DNA from: Chlorophyllum brunneum
Lineage: Eukaryota; Basidiomycota; Agaricomycetes; Agaricales; Agaricaceae
Reading direction: 5' to 3'
DNA length: 64,000 nt
Assembly: GCA_963576785.1 (NCBI GenBank)
Contig: OY756148.1
Coordinates: 868,001-932,000, forward strand
A model generated the notes under the pieces. That model had not been told where the DNA came from, searched no databases, and saw nothing but the letters and a program-made list of their open reading frames with translations. The translations under genes were made by a program, and so were the position numbers. Below, in pieces: positions 53,339-62,882 of this stretch (positions are counted from its first letter, which is position 1; each line of letters opens with the position of its first letter).

Positions 53339-53506
53339 AGGAATTAGTAACCGGGCCTTGATGTACATGTATATAAAGACCACTTGACAAGACTGTTACA
53401 TTGTCAAGCCGGACCCAATACAATAGCATTAACACATCTTCCCTGCACCCTCTTAGCTGTATAAGACAAGCTTGTGCCTTTACACTGCTTACCGTTTTAT
53501 TCAACA

Positions 53507-54800
53507 GTACCTCGGTGCTGTAATCTCCCCATCATCCATTGAAATGGATACAGCCAAACTCAAAGAAATCAAGAATTGGCCAATACCCAAAATAACCTGC
53601 AATGTGCAAAAATTTATTGGATTCTGTAACTTCTACAGAAGATTCATCAAGAATTATGCACAACATACCACACCACTAAACTCCCTCATGTCCAAGAATA
53701 TTAAATTCCATTGGACCAATGAGTACCAAACCACCTTTGAAGAACTGAAGAAATGCTTCATGGAGAAGCCTATCTTGATTGTACTAGATCCTGACAAACC
53801 TTTTGAAATCGAAACCAATGCTTCTGTATATACCTCAGGAGCTATCCTCACTCAACATGATGATAATGGAGTAAAGCACCCAATTGCCTTTATCTCCAGA
53901 GCATTCAACTTGACAGAACAAAACTACTACTGCTCAGAGCAAGAATGGCTAGCTATCATACAAGCCTTAAAAGAATGGTGCCACCATTTGGAATGAGCCA
54001 AACACAAATTCATTGTATGGAGTGATCACGAGAACTTATCCCAATTCAAGGAACCCCAGACCCTTAATCAGCATCAAGCCCAATGGGCAGCCTATATAGA
54101 ATGCTTCAAACCTCAGCTAAAGGTTAAGCATATACCTAGCCAAAAGAACAGCCCAGCCGATACATTATCACAATAATCCAACCACACTTCTGATAACAAA
54201 GATAACCAGGAAGTGACTGTATTCAACAGTGCCATAGTGCACCTCCTTACCAAGGCTGATCTTGACAAAGTATGTCAACATCATGATATGATTGACTCTG
54301 ATCTTGATAAGACACCCAATAGTGATCTCTCACACAATGCCAACTGAGTCATTATTCCAAATGACCCTGGATTAAAACACCGGATCACTGAACATGCCCA
54401 CAATGCCTTACCAAATCTCCATCCAGGAGCAGCAGCTACTCTATCCAAGATATTGGATTATGCCTATTGGCCAGGAATCAAGGACTACATCCACAAATAT
54501 GTCACTGGATGTCCAAAATTCCAGCAATTCAAGATTAACCATCACCCAACAAAGCCACTACTACAACTTATTCCTGCACCCAAGTCAACCCATCCATTTT
54601 CCCAGATATCAATGGACCTTATCACTGATCTCTCCCCATCCTGAGGATATGATTGTATTTTATCCATAGTGGACCATGGATTATCAAAGGGAATAATTCT
54701 AGTGCCAACTACCAAAAGTGCCAATGCACAACAGATTGCACAGCTATTGGTTGACCACCTCTTTGCCAAATATGGTATACCTGACAAGATTATCTCTGAT
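53507..54800 (+). pseudogene. Gypsy-B RT C-terminus, RNase H and integrase start
   Basis: YLGAVISPSSIEMD near 53512, FIGFCNFYRRFIKNYA near 53615, RNase H with FEIETNASVYTSGAILTQHD near 53805 (usual Asp is Asn) and FISRAFNLTEQNYY near 53890. A TGA near 53995 follows CHHLE. The integrase zinc region is near 54380-54540 (HNALPNLHPGAAATLSKIL, YAYWPGIKDYI, CPKFQQF with one Cys lost). The catalytic core starts SMDLITDLSPS near 54615 and breaks off at IPDKIISD where LINE-3c is inserted. Confidence 0.88.
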
Positions 54801-55329
54801 TTTTTTTTTTTTTTTTTTTGAATCGTGGCCTAGGAGTGATTTATTACATGGTGCTTGAACACAGCCCGCAGCCAGAATACAAATGAGTAAACTAACAGGT
54901 ATCTATGGAGAAGATGGTAATTACACCCTACCAAGCAGAAGTGCCATTGCCCAAGACCAACAGCAGGAGGAGTTGCATCCTACTCCCAAGCCCGAAGGGT
55001 GAGGGGAGTGGACGCCAGAGGAGGTGAGTGGGTAGGGAGGACCCCCAACCAGTGACCCAGTCCAAAAACCAGGCTCAGTCAGTATGTGTTGATTCACTGT
55101 AAATGCCCAGCAGTGGCAACATACCCAGGTACTAGCCCAGCAAAAACATCCAACTCCCTTTTACTTGGACCCAACCCCCTGGCCATGGTTACCCTTGCCA
55201 GAGTAATTGGCTGCACCATTTGAGTGGCTATTGGCATCTTCACCACACCTAGTAGCCAAAGGGTTCAGGTCTGTTCATTGGTCATTGAACATGTTCACCA
55301 AGTCTTCACTAGGGGCCTCCAGTGCTGGA

Positions 55330-58300
55330 CAATAACCCACCTACCCTGAGCCAGTTATCCAATTCCCTGAGGAACGGATGGGAAAGCAAATGCCTGAGGG
55401 TTCATTTTCAAGAACTTGATGAGGGCACCTGGTATAGCTGGGTACCCCCTAGAGGAGTCAAACCTTGGACAAGAGATAAGAATATGCACACAAGACTCAA
55501 AGGGAGCCCCACATGGACACCAGAATGGTTTGTCCTGGAAGAACCAAGACCTGTAGGCCCCGATAGGTGCATAGTTGAGTATAATCCTACACAGATAGCA
55601 AGTTGGACTCTGCTACAGTAGAAGGCAGCCACAAACCTCTATTGAGGTACATGGGCTGGAGGGGCTTACTATTGTGCCTATCAAGAGCCATGAACTGGCT
55701 ACCCAAGTAGGATCCTGGAATCGAGTGATCCAGGTATCCTGGCAGGATTTGACAACTCTCTGGTGAAGGAAGTCAAGCGAGGTTAGCAGACAGGAACCTG
55801 CAGAGACCTGAAGCTCAGTACAGTACTGGTGTATGGTACCATGAATGGCCTACTTTTCCAAGGAATAAGTGTGCCAGATATGAAGGGAGTGGTTTGGGGG
55901 TCACGTGCTTGGGGTGACCCCCAAACCACTCCATAAGGGCGCTACACATGGCAAGTGAATGAGCCTGACCAGAGTGAATGGAGGGATCCACTACTCTCCT
56001 GGCAGCACCAGGGGAGTCTGTGAATAGAACAATGGAGTCACAGTCAGGAAGGCTGGTGGCCTTCCCAATTGCAATCTGGATAGCATACAGCTCCACATTA
56101 GGAGCTGTCACTCAGCCTGCCACATATCTCATCTGGAAGACATGCTGGCCTGACCAGTAAATCTGGGCAGCAGAAACTGCCTGGAATTCCCCCTGCAGCA
56201 GTAGACTTGCATCTGTTACCATAGCAAGAACCTGGGAGTTGGTATTAGCACATTTCAAGATGCTGTTCAGATACCTTATATGTACAGCCCTCTTATCATG
56301 AGAACAAGGAGAGTTATGGAAGGACACCTAGGCCACAAAGTGGTCTAGGAGACGATGACCAGGTTGGGCCACTGCAGAGCAGGGATCAAACTGTTCAGTA
56401 AGGGATGGAAGCATAGAGATAGCTTCTATAAGGGAGCCCTTGACCTGCCTAATAAGGCAATCATTCAAAAGAGAGACAGAGAGAGGATGTGGGGGGGCAC
56501 CCTTGGCATTTGGATGATCAAGGAGGGATCAAAGAGGGTGGGTATTGGAGAGGGTGGCAAAACAGTAGTTTGCTCTTGAGGCCAACTTCTTTAGATGGAG
56601 GTAGATGGGGACAAGACCAGCAAGGGCTTCAGTGCTGCCAGAGGGGGAGGTGCAGAATGCACTGGTGATCTACAATAAGGGGGGGGTTCATGTCTCCAGG
56701 CTTCCTGGAAAAGTGGAAAAGTTTGGACTTGTTATACTCCATAACAAGTGCAAATGCTACAAAAAGGTTAAAGAGAACAATGTATGTCCCCTTGAGGGTG
56801 TCCAAGTTCTTGTCCCAGGTCTTAGCCTAGGCGACAATGGTACCATCATCGACATAAGACAACAGAGTACTCCCAGGGGAAGTAATCTGCAAGTTGAACA
56901 CCTTTATAAGAGGGGCAATATAGAGGCCAGAGAGGACAGGGAACATAGCAGAGCCCTGTCCAATGCCTACATCTGCACCCCGAGGACCTGAGAAGAAGCT
57001 GTTCCATGTATAAATGGTGGAACAGCTTACCAAGTATGAAGCAAAAAAGGTTCTCATGTTAAGTGGGAACCCCTGCTTGGCAAGTATGGGCATGAGCATC
57101 TCATAGTTCAAGGAGGGGAAGAACTGAGTGATGTCAAAGGTGACCATGCTCATCTTGAGACCCTTGGCCCACCCAGTGTGAACCAGATGGGTAAGGAACA
57201 GCCCAGCATCCTCAGTGGAACATTGGCAGATGCCTCCGAGCTGATGGATGTGAAAGATGTCATGTTTAATGGCATCAAACTGGATTTGGTTGGAAAGCAT
57301 TTTTTCAACCAATTTACCAAGTATGTTCAGGAGAATGATAGGCCTGAATGCCTTGGAGGTAGAGTAGGAGGGCTTCCCTGGTCTCAGAATAATAACCAAG
57401 AGTGATTCCTTGAAGCTGCGAGGCCAGTGACCTACCATGAGGCAAGCATTGGCCAGGCACAGGAACACCATCAAACAATCTTCACTGATGACGATATACT
57501 TGAGGTGGGACCATGTAACATAGTCCGGCCCCAGAGAGGATGTATTAGAGCAGGAGGACAACACCTCTGTAAGCTCTAATGCCAAAAAGGGGGCCCACTC
57601 CCTGACTGGAAGATCAGGGAGAGGGTCCAGAACAGACATGTCACACTGCTGATCAGCAGCAGAGTTGTATGTCAAGTGAAGGGCATTCCAGAGAAAGTCC
57701 ATGCCATGACAAGGCTGTCCATTAAACTAGATAGCCTTGCAGGGGGGTAACTTATGAGCCTTGACCCACTCCATAAGGTCCCAGGGTCGCTTGTTAGTAG
57801 AAGTGATTTCTTCAATTTTGGAATCGAAGAACCAACACTTGGCTGCTGTACAAGCATGCCTAAAGTCCCCCCAGTCACCATGGCTCCTAGAGCCCTGGTA
57901 TCTGGAGAAGGTAGTAGTGCATGCCTCATCCCACCAGGGGTGAGTGTGGCAAGTAATCTGGATCTCCTTCGAGTGGTGGGTCCATGTGTCAGAAAAGGCT
58001 TCAGCCATGGCAATTGCCAAGGCATCCACTTGTTCCAGAGATTCCGGAGAGGGACAATCACAAAGATCAGCCACCTCATCAATGACGTGTCCCAAGAAGG
58101 CCTCCTCTTCATTGGGAGGACAGATTTGACAATCCTGATGTCAATGGGAGCAATGGGAAGGGTAATGGTCAATGGGACATGATCTGAGGTACCCTGAAGG
58201 GATAAGTCCTGATAAGGAAAAGTCCTTGATGCATTGGGAGAAAAGATGAACACCAGATCGATCACTGATAGGCAAAGATCTGGGTTGTGGGAAATAAATG

Positions 58301-58366
58301 TCAGACCCAGGTTGGTTGGCATAACCAGATTGAGACCGAGATTGCAACTCATTTCCATGAGTTTAT
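55330..58366 (-). pseudogene. LINE-3c ORF2: endonuclease part, RT, RNase H
   Basis: Endonuclease end: NPDLCLSVIDLVFI near 58260 and LQGTSDHVPLTI near 58190; a short deletion near 58105 shifts the frame. RT (56827-57702): SSLGPDYVTWSHLKYI near 57500, LGGICQCSTEDAG near 57220, FDITQFFPSLNY near 57110, SYVDDGTIVA near 56850 (intact). RNase H: VTDASLLLQGEF near 56210, VELYAIQIAIGKA near 56090, LFTDSPGAARRVVD near 56010. A palindromic insertion at 55886-55932 breaks RNase H downstream. Confidence 0.85.
55886..55932. repeat. Perfect 19 bp inverted repeat with 9 nt loop
   Basis: Left arm 55886-55904, loop 55905-55913, right arm 55914-55932. The right arm is normal LINE-3 sequence (compare 47540-47560); the left arm is an extra inverted copy of it that replaces a few bases. 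The structure lies within LINE-3c RNase H. Confidence 0.9.
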
Positions 58367-60134
58367 CCTCCTTCCTGTTCAGAAAAGGACTCTTTATTGC
58401 TCGTGCGTGGTTCCTATTGCTACATATGGGTTTCAACTCTGGTTTTATGAAGGTGCCTATAACAAGACCCTTCTGAAACAACTTAACACTATGCAGCATA
58501 GAGCTGCATTGTGGATCACTGGTGCGTTTCGCACCAGCCCTACCAGAGGAGCTGAGGCCTTGGCTGGCCTCATCCCTATCTACCTCCATCTCAAGAAACT
58601 GGCTACCCATGCCATCCACAGGGTTGCCACACTTTCTGAGAACCACCCTGTTTGCTCCGTTATGGGGCGTCAGTACATAGGGGACTGTGTTCCGCACCCC
58701 AGATTGATCACTCTCATGACTCCCACTCAGGCGGTCAAGGTCAAGGGGCTGGTCACAGAGGCAAACTCTCATTTGCCAGACTTAACAGAGGCGTTCGAGC
58801 CGTTTGCACTCGAAGCATCACCAGGTTCTCGTCTCCTGGACTGCTACGCGGCCCAGGTGACTTACAAAACGTATGATGCCTCACTCAGTGGAAACCCTGC
58901 AGGTCGTCAGGTGGATTTGCTCAACAATACCCTTTGTGGGTATCGTGAGGACAGACAGGTTGTCTATGCAGCGACGGATGCAAGTCTGCCGCTGATTGGG
59001 GACTTCCAGGCAGTGTCTGCTGCCCATGTTTATAGGGGGACACGTCTGCTTCATGCAACGCGTCACCCAGCTGGCAAGGTTACAGCCCCAGATGCTGAAC
59101 TGTTTGCCATTCATATGGCTTTGGGAACTGCTGTGGCAGTTTCTGAGACTGTACATATTGCGGTCTTTACAGACTCAATTGGCTCTGCCAAGCGAGCTCT
59201 TGACCTGTCCGTATACTCTGGCCAGGGACACTCCCTGGCTGTGTGTCATCTTCTGTTGGAATGGTTCAGGGATCGTCCTGACTGTTCCCTCACTTTCTGG
59301 TCTGTTCCATCCTCAGCAAAGTGGTCCATTCATCAGAAGGTGCATTTATTTGCCACCAACCTTCAAGTTGCCACTGGATGTCATCCAGTGACGTCTATTG
59401 ATTCGCTACATAAACTCAACGTCGCAGCCATTCAGAAGGCATGGAAAGTCACTTTCCAGGACTCCTCTTATTGTGGTTCAAACTTCCTTGCTCTCAGAGA
59501 CAGTAAGAACAAGGTTCTACAGCCTACGTACCTCCGTGGGGGTTCTTGGCTGCCTTTCTTTCCCTCTCAGTCCATTGTGATGAGAGCAAACCATACCATT
59601 CTCGGGCATGCACCAACCGGCGAGTATCGCTCCCAGTTTCATCCCTTAGAGCCTATTGGCTGTGAGTGTGGGGCTCCTCTGGAGACTCGCACTCATATCT
59701 TGTGCTCTTGTCCTTTGTACAAGAGACGTCGTGGCCTGCCAGTCTCTATTGACCAGCTGGTATCCTTTCTTAAATGTAATCCTTCTGCGTTTGCGTTTAA
59801 GGCCAACATACCACTTGCAGGAGTTGGATAATGCAGTGCGACCCCTGCTAGCTTCCCACGTCTCTGACATGTATAGAAGTTAATTGCGAATTGATGCATA
59901 CTCTTCCTAGGGAGGAGAGGCTAGGGGTTGCTATGCATATCTGGTCTGGAATTCACGCGTCTATGCATGTCTCCGCGACTGTCCACCCAGACAGCCTATC
60001 AGTGGTCTAGTTTGGCCAGGGGAGAGCCCATCTTCTTTTACCTACCTATGTAGCCTACATGTCACAGTAGATACAGGTGGACTGCGGTTGTGCACCACCT
60101 TAAACATGTTGATTTAAAAAAAAAAAAAAAAAAA
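58367..60134 (+). mobile_element. LINE-1f, young 5'-truncated LINE-1
   Basis: RT C-terminus, RNase H and Cys tail in one open frame, then the 3' UTR (59832-60115) and poly(A) (60116-60134). It is the least degraded LINE-1 here and CpG-rich. No TSD was found: left flank LINE-3c endonuclease, right flank LINE-3d 3' UTR. Confidence 0.92.
58368..59831 (+). CDS. LINE-1f ORF2 C-terminal part (RT thumb, RNase H, Cys/His tail)
   Basis: About 487 codons without a stop. RT C-terminal text: RTLYCSCVVPIATYGFQLW near 58385 and RAALWITGAFRTSP near 58500. RNase H: AATDASLPLIGDF near 58975 (Asp), DAELFAIHMALG near 59095 (Glu), VFTDSIGSAKRAL near 59165 (Asp). The zinc-like tail CECGAPLETRTHILCSC lies near 59665, and the frame ends IPLAGVG. 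There is no start codon of its own because the copy is 5' truncated; the open frame simply continues from flanking DNA. RNase H removes the RNA strand after target-primed synthesis. As an isolated domain it is unlikely to be expressed. Confidence 0.85.
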   Translation, partial: LLPVQKRTLYCSCVVPIATYGFQLWFYEGAYNKTLLKQLNTMQHRAALWITGAFRTSPTRGAEALAGLIPIYLHLKKLATHAIHRVATLSENHPVCSVMGRQYIGDCVPHPRLITLMTPTQAVKVKGLVTEANSHLPDLTEAFEPFALEASPGSRLLDCYAAQVTYKTYDASLSGNPAGRQVDLLNNTLCGYREDRQVVYAATDASLPLIGDFQAVSAAHVYRGTRLLHATRHPAGKVTAPDAELFAIHMALGTAVAVSETVHIAVFTDSIGSAKRALDLSVYSGQGHSLAVCHLLLEWFRDRPDCSLTFWSVPSSAKWSIHQKVHLFATNLQVATGCHPVTSIDSLHKLNVAAIQKAWKVTFQDSSYCGSNFLALRDSKNKVLQPTYLRGGSWLPFFPSQSIVMRANHTILGHAPTGEYRSQFHPLEPIGCECGAPLETRTHILCSCPLYKRRRGLPVSIDQLVSFLKCNPSAFAFKANIPLAGVG

Positions 60135-60469
60135 GCTAGTATCTGGATGTGTCACTGCCACTGGGCATTTGCAGTGAATTAACACCTACTGACCAGGCCT
60201 GGTCCTTGGACTGGGTCACTGGTTGGGGGACCTCCCTACCCACTTGCCTCTTCTGGTGTCCACTCCCCTTGCCCTGCAGGCTCGGGAGTAGGACGCAACT
60301 CCTCCTACTATTAGTTTTGGGCAATGGTACTTCTGCTTGGTAGGGTGTAATTACCACTTTCTCCATAGATACCCGCTAGTCTACTCACTTGTATTCCGGC
60401 CATGGGCTATGTTTGAGTGCTGCATAATAAATCAGCCTTAGGCCATGATTAAAAAAAAAAAAAAAAAAA
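60135..60469 (+). mobile_element. LINE-3d, 3' UTR-only LINE-3 copy
   Basis: Matches the LINE-3b 3' UTR from about 48323 to its end, with poly(A) at 60451-60469. It has no coding sequence. It joins LINE-1f poly(A) on the left and LINE-3e RT on the right. Confidence 0.88.
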
Positions 60470-61322
60470 GATAGGATAACAGAGTGCTCCCAGGGGAAGT
60501 AATCTGCAGATCAAATACCTTCATGAGAGGGGCAATATAGAGGCCAGAGAGGACAGGGGACAGGGCAGAGCCCTGTCCAATGCCCATATCTGCATCCCGG
60601 GGATCAGAGGAGAAGCCATTCCATGTATAAACAGTAGAACGGCCCACCAGATATGAAGCAAAAAAGGTCCTCATGTTAAGTGGGAACCCCTGCTTGGCAA
60701 GTATGGCCATGAGCATCTCATGGTTCAAGGAGGGAAAGAACTGAGCGATGTCGAAAGCGACAATGCTCGTCTTGAGACCCTTGGCCCACCCAGTACAAAC
60801 CAGGTGGGTAAGGAACAACCTGGCATCCTCAGTGGAATGTTGGCAAATGCCTCCAAGTTGATGGGGATAAAAGATATCATGCTTAATGGCATCAAACTGA
60901 ATTTGGTTGGAAAGCATTTTCTCAACCAATTTACCAAGTGTGTTTAGGAGAACAATAGGTCTGAATGCCTTGGGAGTAGAGTAGGAGGGCTTCCCTGGTT
61001 TTGGAATGATAACCAAGACTGACTCCTTGAAGCTGTGGGGCCAATGACCCACCATGAGGCAGACATTGGCCAGGTACAGGAACACCATCAAACAATTTTC
61101 ATCGATGACAATGTACTTGAGATGGGACCATGTAACATGGTCTGGCCCTGGGGAGAACGTATTAGAGCAGGAGGACAAAGCCTCCATGAGCTCCAGCACC
61201 AAAAAAGGGGCCCACTCTCTGACTGGAAGGTCAGGGAGGAGGTCAAGAACAGACATGTCACACTGCCAATTAGTAGCAGAGTTGTATGTCATGTGGAGAG
61301 CATCCCAAAGGGAGTCTATACC
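60470..61322 (-). pseudogene. LINE-3e RT fragment, nearly stop-free
   Basis: About 275 codons of LINE-3 RT on the minus strand without a stop: SPGPDHVTWSHLKYIV near 61130, VLVIIPKPGKPSYSTPKAF near 61000, LGGICQHSTEDA near 60855, FDIAQFFPSLNH near 60740, GQGSALSPVLSGLYIAPL near 60560. It breaks off at GSTLLSY, directly before the catalytic YVDD, where LINE-3d poly(A) begins. On the other side it stops at the poly(T) of LINE-3f. It is the cleanest LINE-3 RT here but lacks its catalytic box. Confidence 0.88.
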
Positions 61323-61385
61323 TTTTTTTTTTTTTTTTTTTTTTTTTTGAATTGTGGCCTAAGGCTGATTTATTATGCAGCACTC

Positions 61386-61475
61386 GTCGGCCTAATGGTC
61401 GAGTGGTTTGGGTGTAGGCTTAATTCCTACCAGGCTGCTTGACTAGAAGGTCCTGGGTTTGAAACCTGTGGGGGG
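61386..61475 (+). repeat. tRNA-Leu(UAA)-like sequence with A and B boxes
   Basis: Box A TGGTCGAGTGG at 61396-61406 and box B GGTTTGAAACC at 61456-61466 fit RNA polymerase III internal promoters. A perfect 5 bp anticodon stem GTAGG/CCTAC (61414-61418 and 61426-61430) closes a 7 nt loop CTTAATT with anticodon TAA. The stretch between this arm and the T arm could be the long variable arm of a class II tRNA. The 3' acceptor half does not pair, so it is a tRNA-derived relic or SINE head, not a working tRNA. Confidence 0.6.
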
Positions 61476-61634
61476 GGATTTATTCTCAACCATGGGAAGT
61501 ACTAGTGTACGAGGTGTGGTTGCTTAGCAATATTCCCGGGTGACACCAGATTAGGTTATGTGGTCCTGTTTGGTGCTGTCACAGGCTAGCATGGGAGTTG
61601 TCACACCCAGCCACATAGCAAGTCACATAGTGAT

Positions 61635-61655
61635 GTCACACTGTCACGGTGTGAC
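61635..61655. repeat. Short perfect hairpin in the chimeric unit
   Basis: GTCACAC (61635-61641), 7 nt loop, GTGTGAC (61649-61655). GTCACAC occurs once more near 61600. No known role. Confidence 0.7.
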
Positions 61656-61797
61656 CCAGCTGTGTGCATTGCCCAAGTCCAATATTGGCCAAAGGTGGTG
61701 GTGCCTAATGCCGGGGCCTAACTTGGGAGGATTACCTAAGCCACTGCTGGAGATAGGGCATTATAAGAAGGGGAATGTCGTGATAACAGTCCGACTT

Positions 61798-62108
61798 GGG
61801 GCGTACTGAAAAAAGCCGCCGAGATAGGATACTCCTCCCAGTCCACTTCAGCATAGTTCCAGTAGTTAGTAGATATAACCCAATCTCCAGATTGAGAATG
61901 CTGACTAAGTTGGCTTAAAATAACCTCAGGACCAATCTGGTAGCGGTGGCTGCAAGGTGTAGATCTCAGACAGTTAAGCACGGGGATCCAGGCCATAAGG
62001 CATACCGAACTGGCTGCTGAGGAATGGGAAGCAACTCCGGGGTAGCGCCTGGGTGAAGTTGTGGACCGTAGCAGGTGATGTACCGGGGCATGCTGAAAAA
62101 AGCCACCG
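61798..62108 (+). repeat. Pair of 24 bp near-identical repeats 287 bp apart
   Basis: Copies at 61798-61821 and 62085-62108 share the core CTGAAAAAAGCC and differ at three positions, all transitions. Both lie in the body of the chimeric unit. Sequence after each copy is only weakly similar. Confidence 0.75.
61938..62064 (+). other. 5S rRNA-like segment in the chimeric unit (tentative)
   Basis: GATCTCAGACAGTTAAGC at 61962-61979 resembles the internal control region of eukaryotic 5S rRNA (GATCT..CAGTTAA in fungi). About 50-80 bases on, AATGGGAAGC...GCCTGGGTG...GTTGTGG (62023-62064) resembles the 3' half. An extra stretch of about 15 nt lies between. The 5' third is not convincing. This is judged by eye from memory of the 5S consensus and could be chance. 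Confidence 0.3.
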
Positions 62109-62249
62109 GTTATCAGAGAATACTCATCTGGCTCGAGAGGACTAAATCCTACATTGGTTGGCCTAGTACAGGAAAAATAGCCAGGTTCCAGCTCAAGTTG
62201 ATTCCATGTTACCATTGGCTAAGGCTGGTGGTAAGAGACCCCTCAAGGG

Positions 62250-62882
62250 GCTCTGTAGATGGGTCACTCTGGTTAGGCTCATTCACTCGCCATGTGTAAC
62301 ACCCTTATGGAGTGGTTTGGGAGTCACCCTGAATGCTCCCTTCATATCTGGCACACCTACTCTTTGGAGAAGTGGGCCATTCATGGTACCGTACATCAGT
62401 ACTGTACCGAGCTACAAGTTGCTGCAGGTTCCCATCTGCAGACCTCCCTCAACTCCCTTTGTCAGAAGGTAGTCAAATCCTGCCAGGATGCCTGGATTAC
62501 TTGATTTCAGGATCCTACTTACTCGGATAGCCAGTTCATGGCTCTCGAAGGGCGCAATGGTAAGCCCCTCCAGCCCACTTACCTCCATGGAGGTTCATGG
62601 CTGCCTTCTGCTACAGCAGAGTCCAACTTGCTGTCCACCCACATGTGTAGGGTTATACTCAACCATGCGCCTATCGGGGCCTATAGGTCTCGATTCTTCC
62701 AGGACAAACCATTCTGGTGTCCATGTGGGGCTCCTTTCGAGTCTTGTGTGCATATTCTTACCAACTGTAGTTGGTTTGACACCTCTAGGGGGTACCCTGC
62801 CATGCCGGGTGCCCTCATCAAGTTCTTGAAAGTGAACCCTCAGGCGTTCACTTTCCCATCCGTTCCTCAGGGAATTGGATAA
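62250..62882 (+). pseudogene. LINE-3 RNase H end and Cys/His tail in the chimeric unit
   Basis: Homology to LINE-3b starts near 62250 (GTCACTCTGGTTAGGC). LMEWFGSHPECSLHIWHTYS lies near 62300, then a TGA near 62502, and SQFMALEGRNGKPLQPTYL near 62530. The tail motif FWCPCGAPFESCVHILTNC lies near 62720. The ORF ends QGIG and a stop near 62880. The catalytic core of RNase H is upstream of the junction and absent, so this part alone has no enzyme function. Confidence 0.82.

Larger units (their letters stand above)
50774..53506 (+). repeat. Solo LTR (333 bp) in Gypsy-B, containing LINE-2d
   Basis: The LTR runs 50774-50952 and resumes at 53353-53506 after LINE-2d. Ends are TGTTAGAAG and TATTCAACA, with the perfect TSD GTACC (50769-50773 and 53507-53511). 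A TATATAAA box at 53370-53377 gives plus orientation. The family is unlike any other LTR in the window. Confidence 0.88.
48657..54800 (+). mobile_element. Gypsy-B, Ty3/gypsy pol fragment with three nested inserts
   Basis: A second gypsy family on the plus strand, seen as 48657-49452, 50649-50773 and 53507-54800: RT, RNase H and the first part of integrase. LINE-2c interrupts the RT with a 16 bp TSD; a solo LTR interrupts it again with TSD GTACC; LINE-2d lies in that LTR. LINE-3b poly(A) borders the left and LINE-3c poly(T) the right, where integrase stops after KIISD. No gag or LTR of its own is in the window. Confidence 0.9.
54801..58366 (-). mobile_element. LINE-3c, 5'-truncated by junction with LINE-1f
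   Basis: Poly(T) at 54801-54819, 3' UTR to about 55330, then RNase H, RT and the endonuclease C-half on the minus strand. It is inserted in the Gypsy-B integrase. The right end (58366) lies inside the endonuclease and meets LINE-1f in opposite orientation. The other copy of its target site was not found, so the 5' side was rearranged after insertion. Confidence 0.88.

Noticed and set aside
58287..58366. In-frame upstream extension of the LINE-1f ORF from 58287
   Set aside because: 58287-58366 is minus-strand LINE-3c endonuclease; the frame is open there by chance and is not part of LINE-1f.
61736..62215. A 159-codon minus-strand ORF in the body of the chimeric unit
   Set aside because: No recognisable domain. 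The frame covers the 24 bp repeats and the 5S-like segment, and it opposes the direction of the unit.
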